This document shows, in pieces, positions 37,451-49,559 of a stretch of 64,000 bases of DNA; the stretch's first letter is position 1, and each line of letters begins with the position of its first letter. The stretch spans positions 502,187 to 566,186 of the forward strand of contig CAADRB010000056.1 of NCBI GenBank assembly GCA_900708905.1, written 5' to 3'. A program made the position numbers and the translations under genes. The notes beneath the pieces were generated by a model. The model had not been told where the DNA came from. It searched no databases and saw nothing but the letters and a program-made list of their open reading frames with translations. Source of the stretch: Hymenolepis diminuta. Taxonomy: Eukaryota > Platyhelminthes > Cestoda > Cyclophyllidea > Hymenolepididae.

Positions 37451-38589
37451 ATCGGTATATTTTGCATTGCTATTTTTTTTAACATAATTTTATCCCATGA
37501 AGAGAAAAATTAATTAGTATGCACCAAGCGAAGATAGATAGTTAAAAAATGAAGACTATATTCAAATAAAACCGGAAAGGCTGGTTTTTTTGACATATTG
37601 TTTGTCTGCATGAACCATTATAAGAATAAAAATTAATTTTGAGGTTAATTTAAAAATATCTCTTTCTTCCCAATAGCGGATCGAATGAGCCTCATGTAAA
37701 AACGAAAATGAAACGAAGCCGAGTTGGGATAATTGATGTTTAATTTGGGTGGATCATTTGACATAAATGGATTTTATTATTTGTAATTTCAAATATGTTT
37801 GCTTGTGATCTACATAATGTTTACATTATTCAGAGGATAGATTGTAATCATGATGCATGCTATTTGACATGGTTTTAAACTGCAATCCATGTTATAGGCC
37901 TGTACAAATTGTAATCAAAACGATTTTTAATTGCATTTTGATACCACGACGATGTTAATTTTCAAAATTCATGTGCAACAAATTAATAATATAAGAAGCG
38001 ACTTCCATATGCAGACTTCGATTTTGTTTGCATATGAAGGATCCAGAGTGCATCTTATCATTAAAATAAACCAACGTACTTCGCAAGATATTTTATTAAT
38101 GTAAAACAAGGTAGCAGAAGGTAAACAATGTTTGGTTAAAAGATTTCCTATTTTGAATGCGCTATACTAAAATAACACTGTTAATGTGCATTCCATACCA
38201 AAAGGAAAAGGACTTTTAAATAATTTGTAAAAATTTATTTCCAATATTTGTGTACTATTCATGAGTCAGCACCTGAAGAGTGTTGATGAGTAATATATCA
38301 GGGGATCAGAATATAAGAAATATAGACAATTAGCATTAAAATTTGATTTGTAATCTGAAATTTCGGGGAATGAACCCATTATTCACAACCTTGTAAGTCA
38401 TAAATTAAAATTTTATCACAGACTTAGAGATAATATGAATTATTCCGTTAATAAAGCAGGTTGAAGTACATATGATTATCTCCCTTGTGTAAATAACTGA
38501 GACGATTTAAGGCCACAGTTTAGAACCATGAGCGTGAATTGCAGTGACTTGCATAATGACCGTTTTAAACTAGAAAATATCTGCATTAA
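37451..38589. other. Intergenic AT-rich DNA
   Basis: No supported gene. An imperfect inverted repeat (CTTCCATATGCA near 38002, TGCATATGAAGG near 38030) is the only structure I see before the assembly gap. Confidence 0.5.
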
Positions 38590-39399
38590 NNNNNNNNNNN
38601 NNNNNNNNNNNNNNNNNNNNNNNNNNNNNNNNNNNNNNNNNNNNNNNNNNNNNNNNNNNNNNNNNNNNNNNNNNNNNNNNNNNNNNNNNNNNNNNNNNNN
38701 NNNNNNNNNNNNNNNNNNNNNNNNNNNNNNNNNNNNNNNNNNNNNNNNNNNNNNNNNNNNNNNNNNNNNNNNNNNNNNNNNNNNNNNNNNNNNNNNNNNN
38801 NNNNNNNNNNNNNNNNNNNNNNNNNNNNNNNNNNNNNNNNNNNNNNNNNNNNNNNNNNNNNNNNNNNNNNNNNNNNNNNNNNNNNNNNNNNNNNNNNNNN
38901 NNNNNNNNNNNNNNNNNNNNNNNNNNNNNNNNNNNNNNNNNNNNNNNNNNNNNNNNNNNNNNNNNNNNNNNNNNNNNNNNNNNNNNNNNNNNNNNNNNNN
39001 NNNNNNNNNNNNNNNNNNNNNNNNNNNNNNNNNNNNNNNNNNNNNNNNNNNNNNNNNNNNNNNNNNNNNNNNNNNNNNNNNNNNNNNNNNNNNNNNNNNN
39101 NNNNNNNNNNNNNNNNNNNNNNNNNNNNNNNNNNNNNNNNNNNNNNNNNNNNNNNNNNNNNNNNNNNNNNNNNNNNNNNNNNNNNNNNNNNNNNNNNNNN
39201 NNNNNNNNNNNNNNNNNNNNNNNNNNNNNNNNNNNNNNNNNNNNNNNNNNNNNNNNNNNNNNNNNNNNNNNNNNNNNNNNNNNNNNNNNNNNNNNNNNNN
39301 NNNNNNNNNNNNNNNNNNNNNNNNNNNNNNNNNNNNNNNNNNNNNNNNNNNNNNNNNNNNNNNNNNNNNNNNNNNNNNNNNNNNNNNNNNNNNNNNNNN
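38590..39399. other. Assembly gap of 810 N
   Basis: Unsequenced. Open frames crossing it are artefacts. It borders the gypsy remnant region, so it may hide repeat sequence. Confidence 0.99.
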
Positions 39400-39504
39400 A
39401 TTTCATATTGCTTTTGACAGGTCTTGGTTTGCAATTTGGGAAACATCAAAAAAGGGGACCATGATCGAATGGCCTATGATATGGTTGAGTGATAGTTTAC
39501 TGAT

Positions 39505-39814
39505 GTGATTATTTAACCCAACAAAATGGATTATGGGAAATCATTGTATGAGGTAGAGGTATCAGATACGGGTTGTGTGCGCGTTTGTTCATGGAGGAAA
39601 GTGGATGTTCTGCTAGCAATACAGATGGAGTTGGGTGATTGGGTGTAGGCCTGGTCCGTTTGTCACCATCCGGATGCGCGTTGGGTCGTAAATCGTAATC
39701 GGCGGACTGAGGATTTGGATTAAGTCTTTGGAACAGTGGCGTTTTTAACGTACTTTGTGAAGGTACACCTCTATCAGTCGAATAGCTCTGACTGGGTTCT
39801 TTGCTACGCGGTCA
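39505..39814 (-). pseudogene. Pro/Arg-rich open frame without a start codon
   Basis: About 100 codons are open on the minus strand from a TGA near 39815 to a TAA near 39505. The sequence is Pro-, Ser- and Arg-rich (for example LNPNPQSADYDLRPNAHPDG) and more GC-rich than its surroundings. It resembles in composition the variable tail after the integrase of gypsy polyproteins, but there is no integrase motif to prove it, and it lies outside the repeats at 39853 and 41297. Confidence 0.3.
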
Positions 39815-39852
39815 CAAATTAATGTTTGCTTTAAGGGGATGTGAGATGTTTA

Positions 39853-41480
39853 TGATCCACAAGCCCATATTCCATCGAGCGATAATAATATTTCACTTCG
39901 ACAAGGACTATGTACGATGTGGCGTAATCCATATTAATGCACAAGAACAATATAAGGGTTAATCGCAATTTCAATAATAATGAGAGAGGGTATAACATAA
40001 GACTTATTCCCTTTTCGTGAGTGCATCTGGGTGAGTAGTACGGCTTTGTTATACTTCTCAACATTTCTATTGAAATTTTTCACCAAGTCTTGGATGACCA
40101 GCTGTTCGGATGTTCTCGAGTAAATTTGTCAGTTTAGCATGACTCCCTCCTTTTTAATGTTGTATCTGTATATTTCCCTCCTTTTGATCCTGGGCGTTCG
40201 TTTCGAATGTCTGGAACAGAACACTGCATTCGTCTTTGGCTTCAAAGGAAGATCACTATTCTCTGTCTTTCCGACAGCGCTCGTCTTTGATATTGTTTTC
40301 GATTCTATGAATTTCGCAAGAACTAGATATTGATTCTGCCACCAGATTGACCATTGGTTAGACCGTCTGAGCTACGTCTTCTTTCTGAATTTTAGTTTAA
40401 TTCGGCACATTGTTTCCTTACGTCCTCGCTTGGTACATAGGTTGCAGATATGTTATTTATACAGACAAAATCGTGCAAATCATTACAAACTCAGCATTTT
40501 GTTAGTTTTACGGATAGTGGAAATATTCTGGTACATGGTTTCACTAGAAATTTGATTGATGTAATTGCGCTCACCAGAATTCTGCCACACTTGATGTTCA
40601 ACTTTATGCATTCATTAGCAGTATCCTCTAAGATGGTTTTATCACTTGCTCCGAGCATTTTGAAGGTTTGAAAATAGACATCAGTTTGACAAAGTCCTCG
40701 AAGACCACTCAAAACTAGTAGACATTTTGAATGTTCCTTCGAAATGGCAGAAAATTGCAAAGCCCAAAAACACAATTGACGTGAGAAGACTTTTGGGGTT
40801 TGAAGACTTTTCACCAAATAATTCGGAGAAAATCGAGACAGTTTCGTCGAAAGTAAGATTCGAAATAGTCCTGAGATGACAGAAACCTAGAGCTTTTCAT
40901 TCCCGGTCGTTTCTAACTTTCACACTATCTGGGATATCAGTGATATCGTTTCCGAAAATATTCTCAAAATTTTCAAATTTTTAATAAAAGCGTGACCTGG
41001 TTCTGGATCGTAGTGAAATTTGTTCACTTGTATCAACAGAAAATCTGTTGATTATTTGGATAAGGAAATATTTGATTTTCATGTTTACGAGTTTAGAAAC
41101 CGTTCTCGCAGCTTCAAGAGATTTTTCTACTGTTTCTTTAGCACTAATTCATAGTGTTCCTGATGTTTCTTCAGAAACAATTCAATCTGTTCCTACTTTT
41201 GCTTCAGGATAAGTTCAACTTCATCAATATTCAATGACATTTTTGTAAGTATTCAAATTTTGAATTCTTTTAACCTTAAGTCTCCAACTTTTACAATCCA
41301 CAAGCCCATACCCCCGCGAGGAAGAAGGAAAACACAAGTTTCCGCCGTTTTTGACGAAAACATATATTTTAACCCGAACTATGCACAGTGTAGCACAATT
41401 CATATTAGTTCATTTAAATAATTTAAGATTTAACCGTTATTTCGACAGTAATGAGAAGGGATAACATATATTATTAATCT
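39853..41480 (-). mobile_element. Ty3/gypsy remnant: gag between two flanking repeats
   Basis: Two diverged direct repeats (39853-40000 and 41297-41470) begin ATCCACAAGCCCATA and share blocks such as ACTATG(T/C)AC and TAATGAGA. Between them the minus strand carries Gag pieces in the correct order although stops and frameshifts intervene: a start near 41242 with glutamine/lysine coiled-coil sequence (VELILKQK), FHYDPEPGH near 41005, FENIFGNDITDIPDSVKVR near 40950, NLTFDETVSIFSELFGEK near 40840, LVLSGLRGL near 40715 and DTANECIKLN near 40625. These match the Gag capsid pattern of helminth gypsy elements. No protease, reverse transcriptase or integrase lies between the repeats, so pol has been lost. 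Confidence 0.82.
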
Positions 41481-41535
41481 CATCGAGATAAAATATTTAA
41501 TAATTATTCTTAATTATATTTTATCTTGATAAGAT
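41477..41535. repeat. 20-bp imperfect inverted repeat beside the gypsy remnant
   Basis: ATCTCATCGAGATAAAATAT (41477-41496) and ATATTTTATCTTGATAAGAT (41516-41535) pair at 18 of 20 positions around a 19-base AT-rich loop. It abuts the outer edge of the upper repeat of the gypsy remnant. Confidence 0.6.
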
Positions 41536-43510
41536 TGGTCATCGTGTCGTATCATCGAATGAACTCTAATTCGTCAGGTTGCTCACGTATACACAGCTTT
41601 TTGGATTCGGTCTTAGTGACAATTCCCTGATGTTCAAAGCTTTTTATCTGTAGATTAAATGTATGAATTTGGTTAAAGGTTTCGGGTGTATGTGTTTATT
41701 CAATTAGCAATTGGTGGCTTGTAGATATCAAGCTTTTTGTATAATGTCTACTTATTGATTTTAAGTAAAAGAGTCTTAACGACTGAAAAGCAGCATCATT
41801 AAAGTGGTTTCTATTTTGATTCTTCCTGAACTTAACCTACTTTTTAAGATTTCACCTTTAAATTTTGCGCATCAGTATTTTAGCAGCATTTAAACTTTTC
41901 AGTACTTCATTCCTCTCCCTCTGTTTTCTTTTATGCCTTTGAATTAGAAGATTTAGTGCTTAAATGGAACATAGGTTTGGGGGAAGGGGGGGGGGTAATA
42001 TTTACAGTTGTATGCGGTAAAGTTTCTGGTAACTTTCGGCTTCCAATAAAAATTTTTTACATTTGGTTTCCAGTATAATGCTCTGTTGCCAATCGTATAA
42101 TGGCATGTGGACACTTTTATAATTTACGTTGCCTACTGACTTATGCTATAGCTAAAATCTGTCAGATTCAGGGTAAGATCTGTCATTCAGTGAAGACTTC
42201 TCTTTATTAAAATAGCACATCCGTTTATTTACGGCTTTGAAATATGAATCGATTAGCTGTATAGGTAACCAGCAATGTGGCATTTAGAAGATCTCATTCT
42301 CGACCACGGGCACGGAAGAACAGGGCTCCAGTAACACAGTGATCAAGGATTGGGTTCCATTCCCGGAATATTTTTCCGCGAATTCTGCTGAGAAATTATC
42401 CATAATCGAACCTTTTTATAATTTGATGGCATTCGGCTGTTAACTAGACCAGGAACTATTTTCGTAATTGTTAATTTCCCAATTTAATGGATAGAATTTA
42501 TTCAGCCCGTCAACCTTTCTCAAATAGTAAAATATACGTGACTGTAGTGGATCACGCGAGTAAACAGACTAGGGATGGAACTTGTTATAACGTAACAAAC
42601 TAGAAGTCTCGGTAGTAATCTCACAGAGCCAACAACCTAGAAAACTCCGTAATATAGCAACTTAACACAGAAGCCAATAACCCACGGCCGAACACAAGAC
42701 ACGTTATAGTCAACACACGTGAATTCACGAAATTCCTTTTCAATTGGTATCAACTTAAATAAATGTCTTAAATCGGTGGGGAAATAAAGAAAAGAAATTA
42801 CATTTTCATTTATAGAAGAAATATTGGAAGCGGGAAAAATAATTATCATTTCTTCCAACAGAAATGTCCTGTGAAGTAGGATATCGCTTCTTGCTTCAGC
42901 TTCCTTTCTCTGGTTGATCTTTTTTCTTCGCTTGTGTTTCGCTAGCTAATTTGTAAGTAAGTGTGCATATACTGCCTTCTTGTTAAAAGTTGAAGAACGT
43001 GCAGAAGTTGGTTTTTTCTGTTTATACTTTGTTACTAGATAGTTCAATGATCTACAACTGACCTTGAATTCAAATTAGTATTCTGAGCTGAGCGTCTTAG
43101 TTGCTAACACTGTTCTGGTTTTTCAGCTTCCTTAACTTATCATTAAGTGCAGATGATCAGCTAAATGACCAGCTAAAATTCATTTATAATGTTTGAATCG
43201 GTCTTTCAAGACACACAGCCGACAATACTCAACTCGTTTGCTGAGGAGAAAGGATAAAAACCAATGATTTTTCTTATGCCTGAGTTATAATTTACCTTTA
43301 AGACCTCTTCAGACTGAAATATTTAATACTTTCGAGTGAAAGTGAAGATTATTTTGGAAGATTTGTGAAAAGACCGGATGCCAATTTATCCTTAATCAGG
43401 CCCTACAATTATATTGTACCTTGTACAGCATAGTAATAGTATTAGGAACCAGATAGAAGAAGTCTGCGCTGGAGCTTACTAGTTTGAACTATCATTTCAT
43501 GAAATATGCA
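41536..43510. other. Intergenic DNA
   Basis: No supported gene. There is a G-rich homopolymer stretch near 41978-41995 and a weak tRNA-like fragment at 42331-42365 (CCAGTAACACAGTGATCAAG, then GGTTCCATTCCC) that may be another SINE scrap. Confidence 0.45.
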
Positions 43511-43615
43511 TCGGTGGCGTAGCTGTTAACAGGTTCGTCTGCGAAGTCAGATTTTACGGGTTCAGGACATACTTACCGAGCGGAATGGTCAATCGAACCG
43601 GTTAAATCTGGGATA
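43511..43615 (+). repeat. SINE-like tRNA-derived repeat
   Basis: Reads TCGGTGGCGTAGCTGTTAAC, then AGGTTCGTCTGCGAAGTCAG, a B-box-like ACGGGTTCAGGAC, and CCGAGCGGAATGGTCAATCG, AACCGGTTAAATCTG. The A-box is well preserved. The block order is that of 60091-60205. Confidence 0.6.
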
Positions 43616-45400
43616 TTGCCCCTCTACTAGATATGAGAGTGAGAAAAAGCTTTCATAAATAAGCTTGTTTGTCAATTTTGACAACATTTTCAATACTGTT
43701 TCACTAGAGTCACAATGCTATAATAATCAACAGTGTTTTTGCAATCACATCACAAACCAGTCTGAAATTTGCGGTATATTAAGTTCAAATAGATAAACAT
43801 ACGTGTCAGGTTCTTTCCTATAAAAGTGCAGACACTTAGAGGTAGAAATAAGTAGAAATGATTTTGTCAAAGAGGCACAAAAGACCAGACCTATGAGGTA
43901 GATGGGCAGCTGAGGCTAATTTTGCTCCTCTATTTATAGGTTTGAAGTGTAATAACACAATGTAATGATTATTCTTCCACAATTCCTACTATGATAGTGT
44001 AAATTACCTAATTCTCAAATAGATTGAGTAGGTACAATAAGGACTAACGTGTCATAAGACCGGTTCCTGTTAGGTTGGAGATTATTGTTCAATTTGTTAT
44101 CAATGTTAACTAGAATATACTGGAGTTAACACTCACTTCATAATAAATCAAAACCACTTTATTACTAAAGAAATTGATGGAAGTACGCATTTTGTAATAT
44201 TAGTGTAATTTTAGCATCATTAGACTTCTCCTAAAGTGTATTCAAATGAGTAGTGCTAGGTTAAAACAAATTACTTAATATCAGTTGTTAAATATTAAAT
44301 CTGGATATTATTTTTTTGAGGAGTCATAGCCAATGTCTCACTTAAATTATCCGCTAATTAACGTGAAAATAAGCTGAAAAGGAACCTGGATGTCAAGCCT
44401 TAAAATTTGAACTTTGCAGCATTAGAACATGATACATTGAACTATCCTGCCAGAGTTATTAGTAACAATGGGCCAATTTTTTAAAGATCGTATAGAAGAC
44501 GTATAACTTTCAATTCCTAGTGCATTGCAGAGAGAGCTGTGCGAGGCTTTGTGATTATCTTTTCTGTATTTCGACATTCTTTTCCAGCTTGCATCTGGTT
44601 CTCAAGATTATATTCAAGAAAGCATCTTTTCGACTAACTGTCAAGCTGTATAGGGCGGCGCGTCCTAGCGTACCGATAAGACCACTGAGCGACTTAGAGA
44701 CAGTTGCGGGAATTGATTATTCCGAGACAAAACAAAGGCTCTGAGTTTTGTATGCTGACATCCTATTAACAATGTTTAAAACATGGCAAGTGAAGTATGT
44801 AGTAAAATAGACTTTGGAATATAAGCACTGGAATTACCGCTCGATAGAATTACAAAATGAAGCAGAGCAACAACGTCACTTCACACATATTTATCTTTAA
44901 CTAATTAGGTAGCAAATACGAAAGAGCTAAAGGATAAAAACAACAAAAGCACTAGTAAATAAGCGGACTAAATATGGATGCACTAAAAATACCAAAACCA
45001 TACGTCAGAACAGTGTGCTCAAAGGATTCACATAACTGTCGGCGAATTTTCTGAACTTTTTTGAAGATAAGATACGGACTTCAGATATACTTTTTATTTA
45101 AGTTCTGGCTTATGTAAGCGAAAATATCGTTATTTGGCAATTAATATAAAATGACCGAAGTCTACTCGCTATAATTCTTCTGCCTTCCTATTGTGGCTGA
45201 GCAACTGTAGCCTTAATATACATCAAAGAATACTATCACTTTCGCAACAGCATTCTTTCCAGTGACGGCTCTGGTTTCATCGACTCGTCCAGGTCGAAAC
45301 TATAAGAAGGAAGGCGAGACTAATTGCTGGAACAGTTCTCTAACCGGGTTGTGTTGAAAGGCCGTATTTTGAATAGTGTATTGGTCGAAAAGCGGTCATC
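43616..45400. other. Intergenic DNA
   Basis: No supported gene. A 74-codon plus-strand frame at 44520-44744 has some protein-like composition near its end but no motif and no convincing splice context. Confidence 0.4.
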
Positions 45401-45490
45401 ATACACGTCTGCCATATTAGAGATCACGAGATCAATGTTCATCGGAGCACATCTAGTGGTATGGCTGACCAACTGCACTGGTCAATAGAA
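45401..45490 (+). repeat. SINE-like tRNA-derived repeat
   Basis: ATACACGTCTGCCATATTAG, AGATCACGAGATCAATGTTC, then CGGAGCACATCTAGTGGT and GACCAACTGCACTGGTCAAT align block by block with the copy at 60091-60205. Confidence 0.6.
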
Positions 45491-45606
45491 ATGGTGATAG
45501 AATATGAGTTTTTCGTAAAAAATCGGCTCCAAGCTACCCTCTCCATACCTAAGTTAAGTGCTGTTAGCAGATCTACTAACGGACCTGGGGATTTTTTTTA
45601 TTTTAG

Positions 45607-45740
45607 GCACTGACGTGGACCCTATCTGCGCTCGTCAAGCTCCTGCCAGCTTCAATGTGTCAGCTGCAGACTGGAAGAACTGCATCCTCACTGATCACAT
45701 TGGCAGCGTTGTATTGCTTCCTATCACGAATCTGATGAAA
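45607..45740 (+). CDS. Orphan exon-like coding block
   Basis: A 134-base block sits between a strong acceptor (a T-rich tract ending TTTTAG at 45606) and a GTAAAT donor at 45741. In the open frame it reads TDVDPICARQAPASFNVSAA, then DWKNCILTDHIGSVVLLPIT. It is about half GC in an AT-rich neighbourhood, which fits coding sequence. It would start in phase 1 and end in phase 0. I do not recognise the family and found no partner exons, so it may be one exon of a widely spaced gene or a stranded gene fragment. Confidence 0.4.
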
Positions 45741-48127
45741 GTAAATTGAAGAGTTACTCAGACCAAAGCATTATTCATCTAACTAGGGCTTTTGCTGAAG
45801 AGGTTCATTTTCAGACATCCATCTAACGTAAAAATTCAAATATTCCCGGTGGCATGTGAGATAATTTTGCTTTCTTAGCCTATGGGAAAAAAGATTCGGA
45901 GCGGTTAGACTGACCACCATAATTTAACTACTGGCCAATAAGAGCTGGATACAGTGGAAAAATCTTTGCACAGCAGTTTTGGAACGTGAACTACTCGTTA
46001 GGGACCCCAATCCAAAAATAACAAATGAAGTAGATTGTTTAATAATTTGACTTTACTCTCATCGTCTTTTCAGTCCCGTCCTAATTATCATTAACCGATT
46101 TTAGTTTGCCGTCCCACGGTGAAAAGTTTTAATTTTTTCTCCTTTGCTATGGGTTACAATATGACTTAATGGATTTCGAACCCATGGTGAAAACATTGAT
46201 AAGATCATAGATCGACGACTTACAGAAAGCTGGGTTTTCGATGGTCTTGTTTTCAAACTCCCATTATATCTAACTTAGTTCTTTTAAAAAGAGCCATCAC
46301 AATGCTACACAGATTTGACGCGACTTTCTATAAAAAAGCTGATTTGCGGGATTTTATTGGTTAATTGTCCTGCCACCAATGTTCAGAAGGGGAAGAGTAA
46401 ACTGAACGACGATCCTAAATGTAATTATGTCTATAAAAGTTATTATTTTGACTTACAGTCTCAGAAATTAACACTGGTTTAAATTAAACAAATGTGACGG
46501 TGAACCTAGTAGTAACAAACTAGAAAAACGACAAATGAGTACATTTCATTTAGATTGACTGGAGTTAAGCCTCTATAACCTTGAATCAGCGTTCTAATTA
46601 GCGGACAGGCCAAACTTCTCCAATACAAAAATTTGGAGGGAAGTTCTGATTTTTTCCCATATGCCGAGAAGATGATATAATAATAATTCATATTATAAAC
46701 GAATTAGAACTCTTAATGGAAATGGAAAATTAATTTATTAGTGGTTCAAGCCTGAATGCCGATGGATAATCATCAAAAAGGCAAAATTTTCAATTAAAAG
46801 CTTCTATTAATAAAACCCATTGAATTTTATTGTAAATTAAATTTGGAACTTGCAAAATATTTGCATCATTTAAGAATTTTCTTTATTAGGTTAAAATGTT
46901 ACGTAATATTAACTTTGGCTTAGTCGAAATTTGACCTTCAGACTGATAATTTTAGAATTATTTAAATTGCTAGGAAAAAAACGCCTTCTCCAAACAAATG
47001 AAATCCGCGCAATTCTGAAATGCTACAAGCTAAAACAAAATTCATAATTATTGCATTAGAAATGATTTTGCAAAGAAAATGGTCGATAATAAAAGGAAAA
47101 CCTGAATGTGATTCTTATATTGTTCTTATGTTCAAATGCGAGAAAGCTCTGATGTGTAAAATATGCACTTTGGAATCCTGGAAGGGTATTGTATGCTTTA
47201 GACAATGTTGCTGGCTTCTTGCTCTTTCTTATCTTAAATGCTGTCATCTGAAACAATGCACATTTTTGAGAAGTTTAATCGGGTCTTGGTTACTCAAAAA
47301 TTGAGGTCGATATCTGATGACAGGCCTATAGAATGGAAGCTGCTCATTTAACAAGTTAAAATTCAGAAGAAGAATTTCTGATTTTAATTAAAATTAATTT
47401 TCTAAGTTTTCTCAATTGGGAATGAAAGAGTCATTTAACAAGGTGCGCAAAAGAAATCTTGATTAACTGTCACTCAAGGTTGTTAGAATTGGAATGTTCG
47501 AATTCGATACTAATGTTCTCATCAATAGAACATATTTGCCAATTCATTCTAGTCAAATCAGATGTTCATATTATTTGATTTAAACAGATTTGAACGGCAC
47601 TAGCTGACAATATGGACTCAATAAAAAATCAGAAGTATGGAAGAGCTAACCACATCTCGCGTGCGTATCCCGAATAATTTTTGCGAAAAACATCAAGCGA
47701 GCCGACGGATCAAAATATGAATATATTGAGTGAAATGGAAAATAAGCTGAGATTTCCTTTGTGGGCATTTTTTTCGTCAAATAAATATTGTCAATTTCAC
47801 ATTAAATGGGATAAATTTATGGTTATTCATGACAAAGAAACAGGTCACTTGAATAGACGTTCACTATATTTGCTGCGACCTCTCAAATGTAAAATTCTAT
47901 TACCGTCCATGGGATTACGAAGAACTTTTACAAGTTTTAATCATGAAAGGTATCTGAACGTGTAAAATAGAGTAATAGTTGATTAAGAAATGAAACGAGC
48001 GGGGGGGGGGAAGAGATGGGAATTGAAAAAATTCAAAATAAGGGTACAACGTCAAGACGAACTTAGTTAAATTCTGGAAGCATTAGAGGGGATATATCCT
48101 AATATTCTAGAGCTCAAATGTCGTGAT
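45741..48127. other. Intergenic DNA
   Basis: No supported gene. Open frames occur on both strands at 47020-47304 and 47681-47965, but they overlap each other's shadows and carry no motif. Confidence 0.4.
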
Positions 48128-48195
48128 TTTATCCCTGGTTATCTGAGTGATTTCATGTCCGCGACATTCAGAGATCATTGACCAGTTAATAGACT
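48128..48195 (-). repeat. Dispersed repeat (family B), best copy
   Basis: On the minus strand it reads GGTCAATGATCTCTGAATGT, CGCGGACATGAAATCACTCA, GATAACCAGGGATAAAATC. Related cores occur at 9828-9887 and 14770-14812, and weakly near 1455-1520 where the adjoining TGACCAGTTAAT and GGTAGATGAGACTA are also shared. Confidence 0.45.
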
Positions 48196-48926
48196 TGTTA
48201 CAGTCATTTTCGGGTAGATGAGACTATTAAAGGTTCTTGAACATAACATTGATTGTTTTTCATACTCTGACTTAAACTGGGAATTCAGGGCATATCTCAG
48301 ATGTTCCCCTTTTGTACGTGATAGCATTATAGAGTGCCTCTTGAAAATATGACCAACCTATCTAGGAAAAAACGTATAAAATATAAATATTCGGTCATTT
48401 TATTAATCTTTGGGGTAGTAGTTAAGCTACTGGAGAGTAAAGTTAAACATTTCTGACCGTTGGATAGCAGCTTAATACCACAGATATTTTAGTCAGCGAT
48501 AGGAAGCACAAATCTTATATTTAAAAGGCATTTTATCTCATTATAAACCATCACCAAGCATAAGTTAATCAATTTTATTACTATTGTTTGAAACTAACTG
48601 AATATTAATACCCAGTTAATCTGATTTTGACTGTTTAAAAAATCTAACTGAAGCGTAAACGCTAACACTCAGCCTTCCAGATAGCGGAATCTCCAGAAGT
48701 TTGTCCACTAAAACTAGCATTAAATTCATCGGGTAAATGGGGAAAATTCTCTTTCGGAATCTCAGTCGGTGTTTCAAGAAAATAAATTAAAAGGCATCAT
48801 TGAAATTTGCTTGAGATTTAAAATTGAAAAGTATTGATTTTATTCATATTCGGAAATTCTAACTGCTGTACGTTATAAATATACCAACTTTAAATGCCTA
48901 TATTTTGAATTTTGGCATTACATTAC

Positions 48927-48961
48927 AATACATTAAGGGAAAAACGATCCCTTAATGTATT
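48927..48961. repeat. Perfect 14-bp hairpin
   Basis: AATACATTAAGGGA (48927-48940) and TCCCTTAATGTATT (48948-48961) are exact complements around the loop AAAACGA. No poly-T or gene end adjoins it. Confidence 0.8.
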
Positions 48962-49559
48962 ATTTCTTTCAAAGGATTCCCTGCTTAAAGAATTTATCAC
49001 GTGTTCTGTTGATAACGTCTTTTTAGAACAAGCACCGTAATCCCCAACTGTACTGTTCCAACCAGACATCAGACCAATCACAATGATACACTCGCTATTT
49101 GGCCAATTAAATTAACTCTTGTGTTTCCTTCAAACACGTAGTCAATTTCCCACCCAAATTTACTGGAAATCTAAATCATAACTAAATTCGGGGTGCATTT
49201 TTAGATCGATCAATGATTTACTAACAAGAAATTTAGGTTATAAGAGAAATTGAAACTGCAACGAATTAACATCCAGAGTAGCTAATAGAGAAGAAAGTGA
49301 TAATTTAATTGTTTCTTTTCAAATAAACAAATTCATTTTAGGAAAAATTACAACGCATTTTAAATCACAATTTCCTATTTTTGACATTTTAAGGGTAGAT
49401 TTGTCTTTATAGCATCTAATTAAATTACTACTTACGGCAATTTTGAGAAAGCTTATTCCAGAAACGTCAATTTGAAGGACGATTCTCTATGTCTTTTCCG
49501 AAACTCCTCTTTTATTACTCTTTTGTGAACGTGCGCTGATTTTTATTCTTTATACCTCT

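Noticed and set aside
38528..39508. Large open frames across the second N gap
   Set aside because: Almost entirely N; the flanking residues show no coding character.
44520..44744. 74-codon plus-strand frame as a gene
   Set aside because: No motif, no convincing splice sites, and composition only partly protein-like.
47020..47304. 94-codon plus-strand frame and its minus-strand counterpart
   Set aside because: Both strands are open over the same bases, which is common in AT-rich noncoding DNA with few stops, and neither has a recognisable motif.
48001..48010. G10 homopolymer as a functional element
   Set aside because: Isolated homopolymer, like the one near 41985; more likely slippage or sequencing noise than a quadruplex, since no four G-runs cluster.
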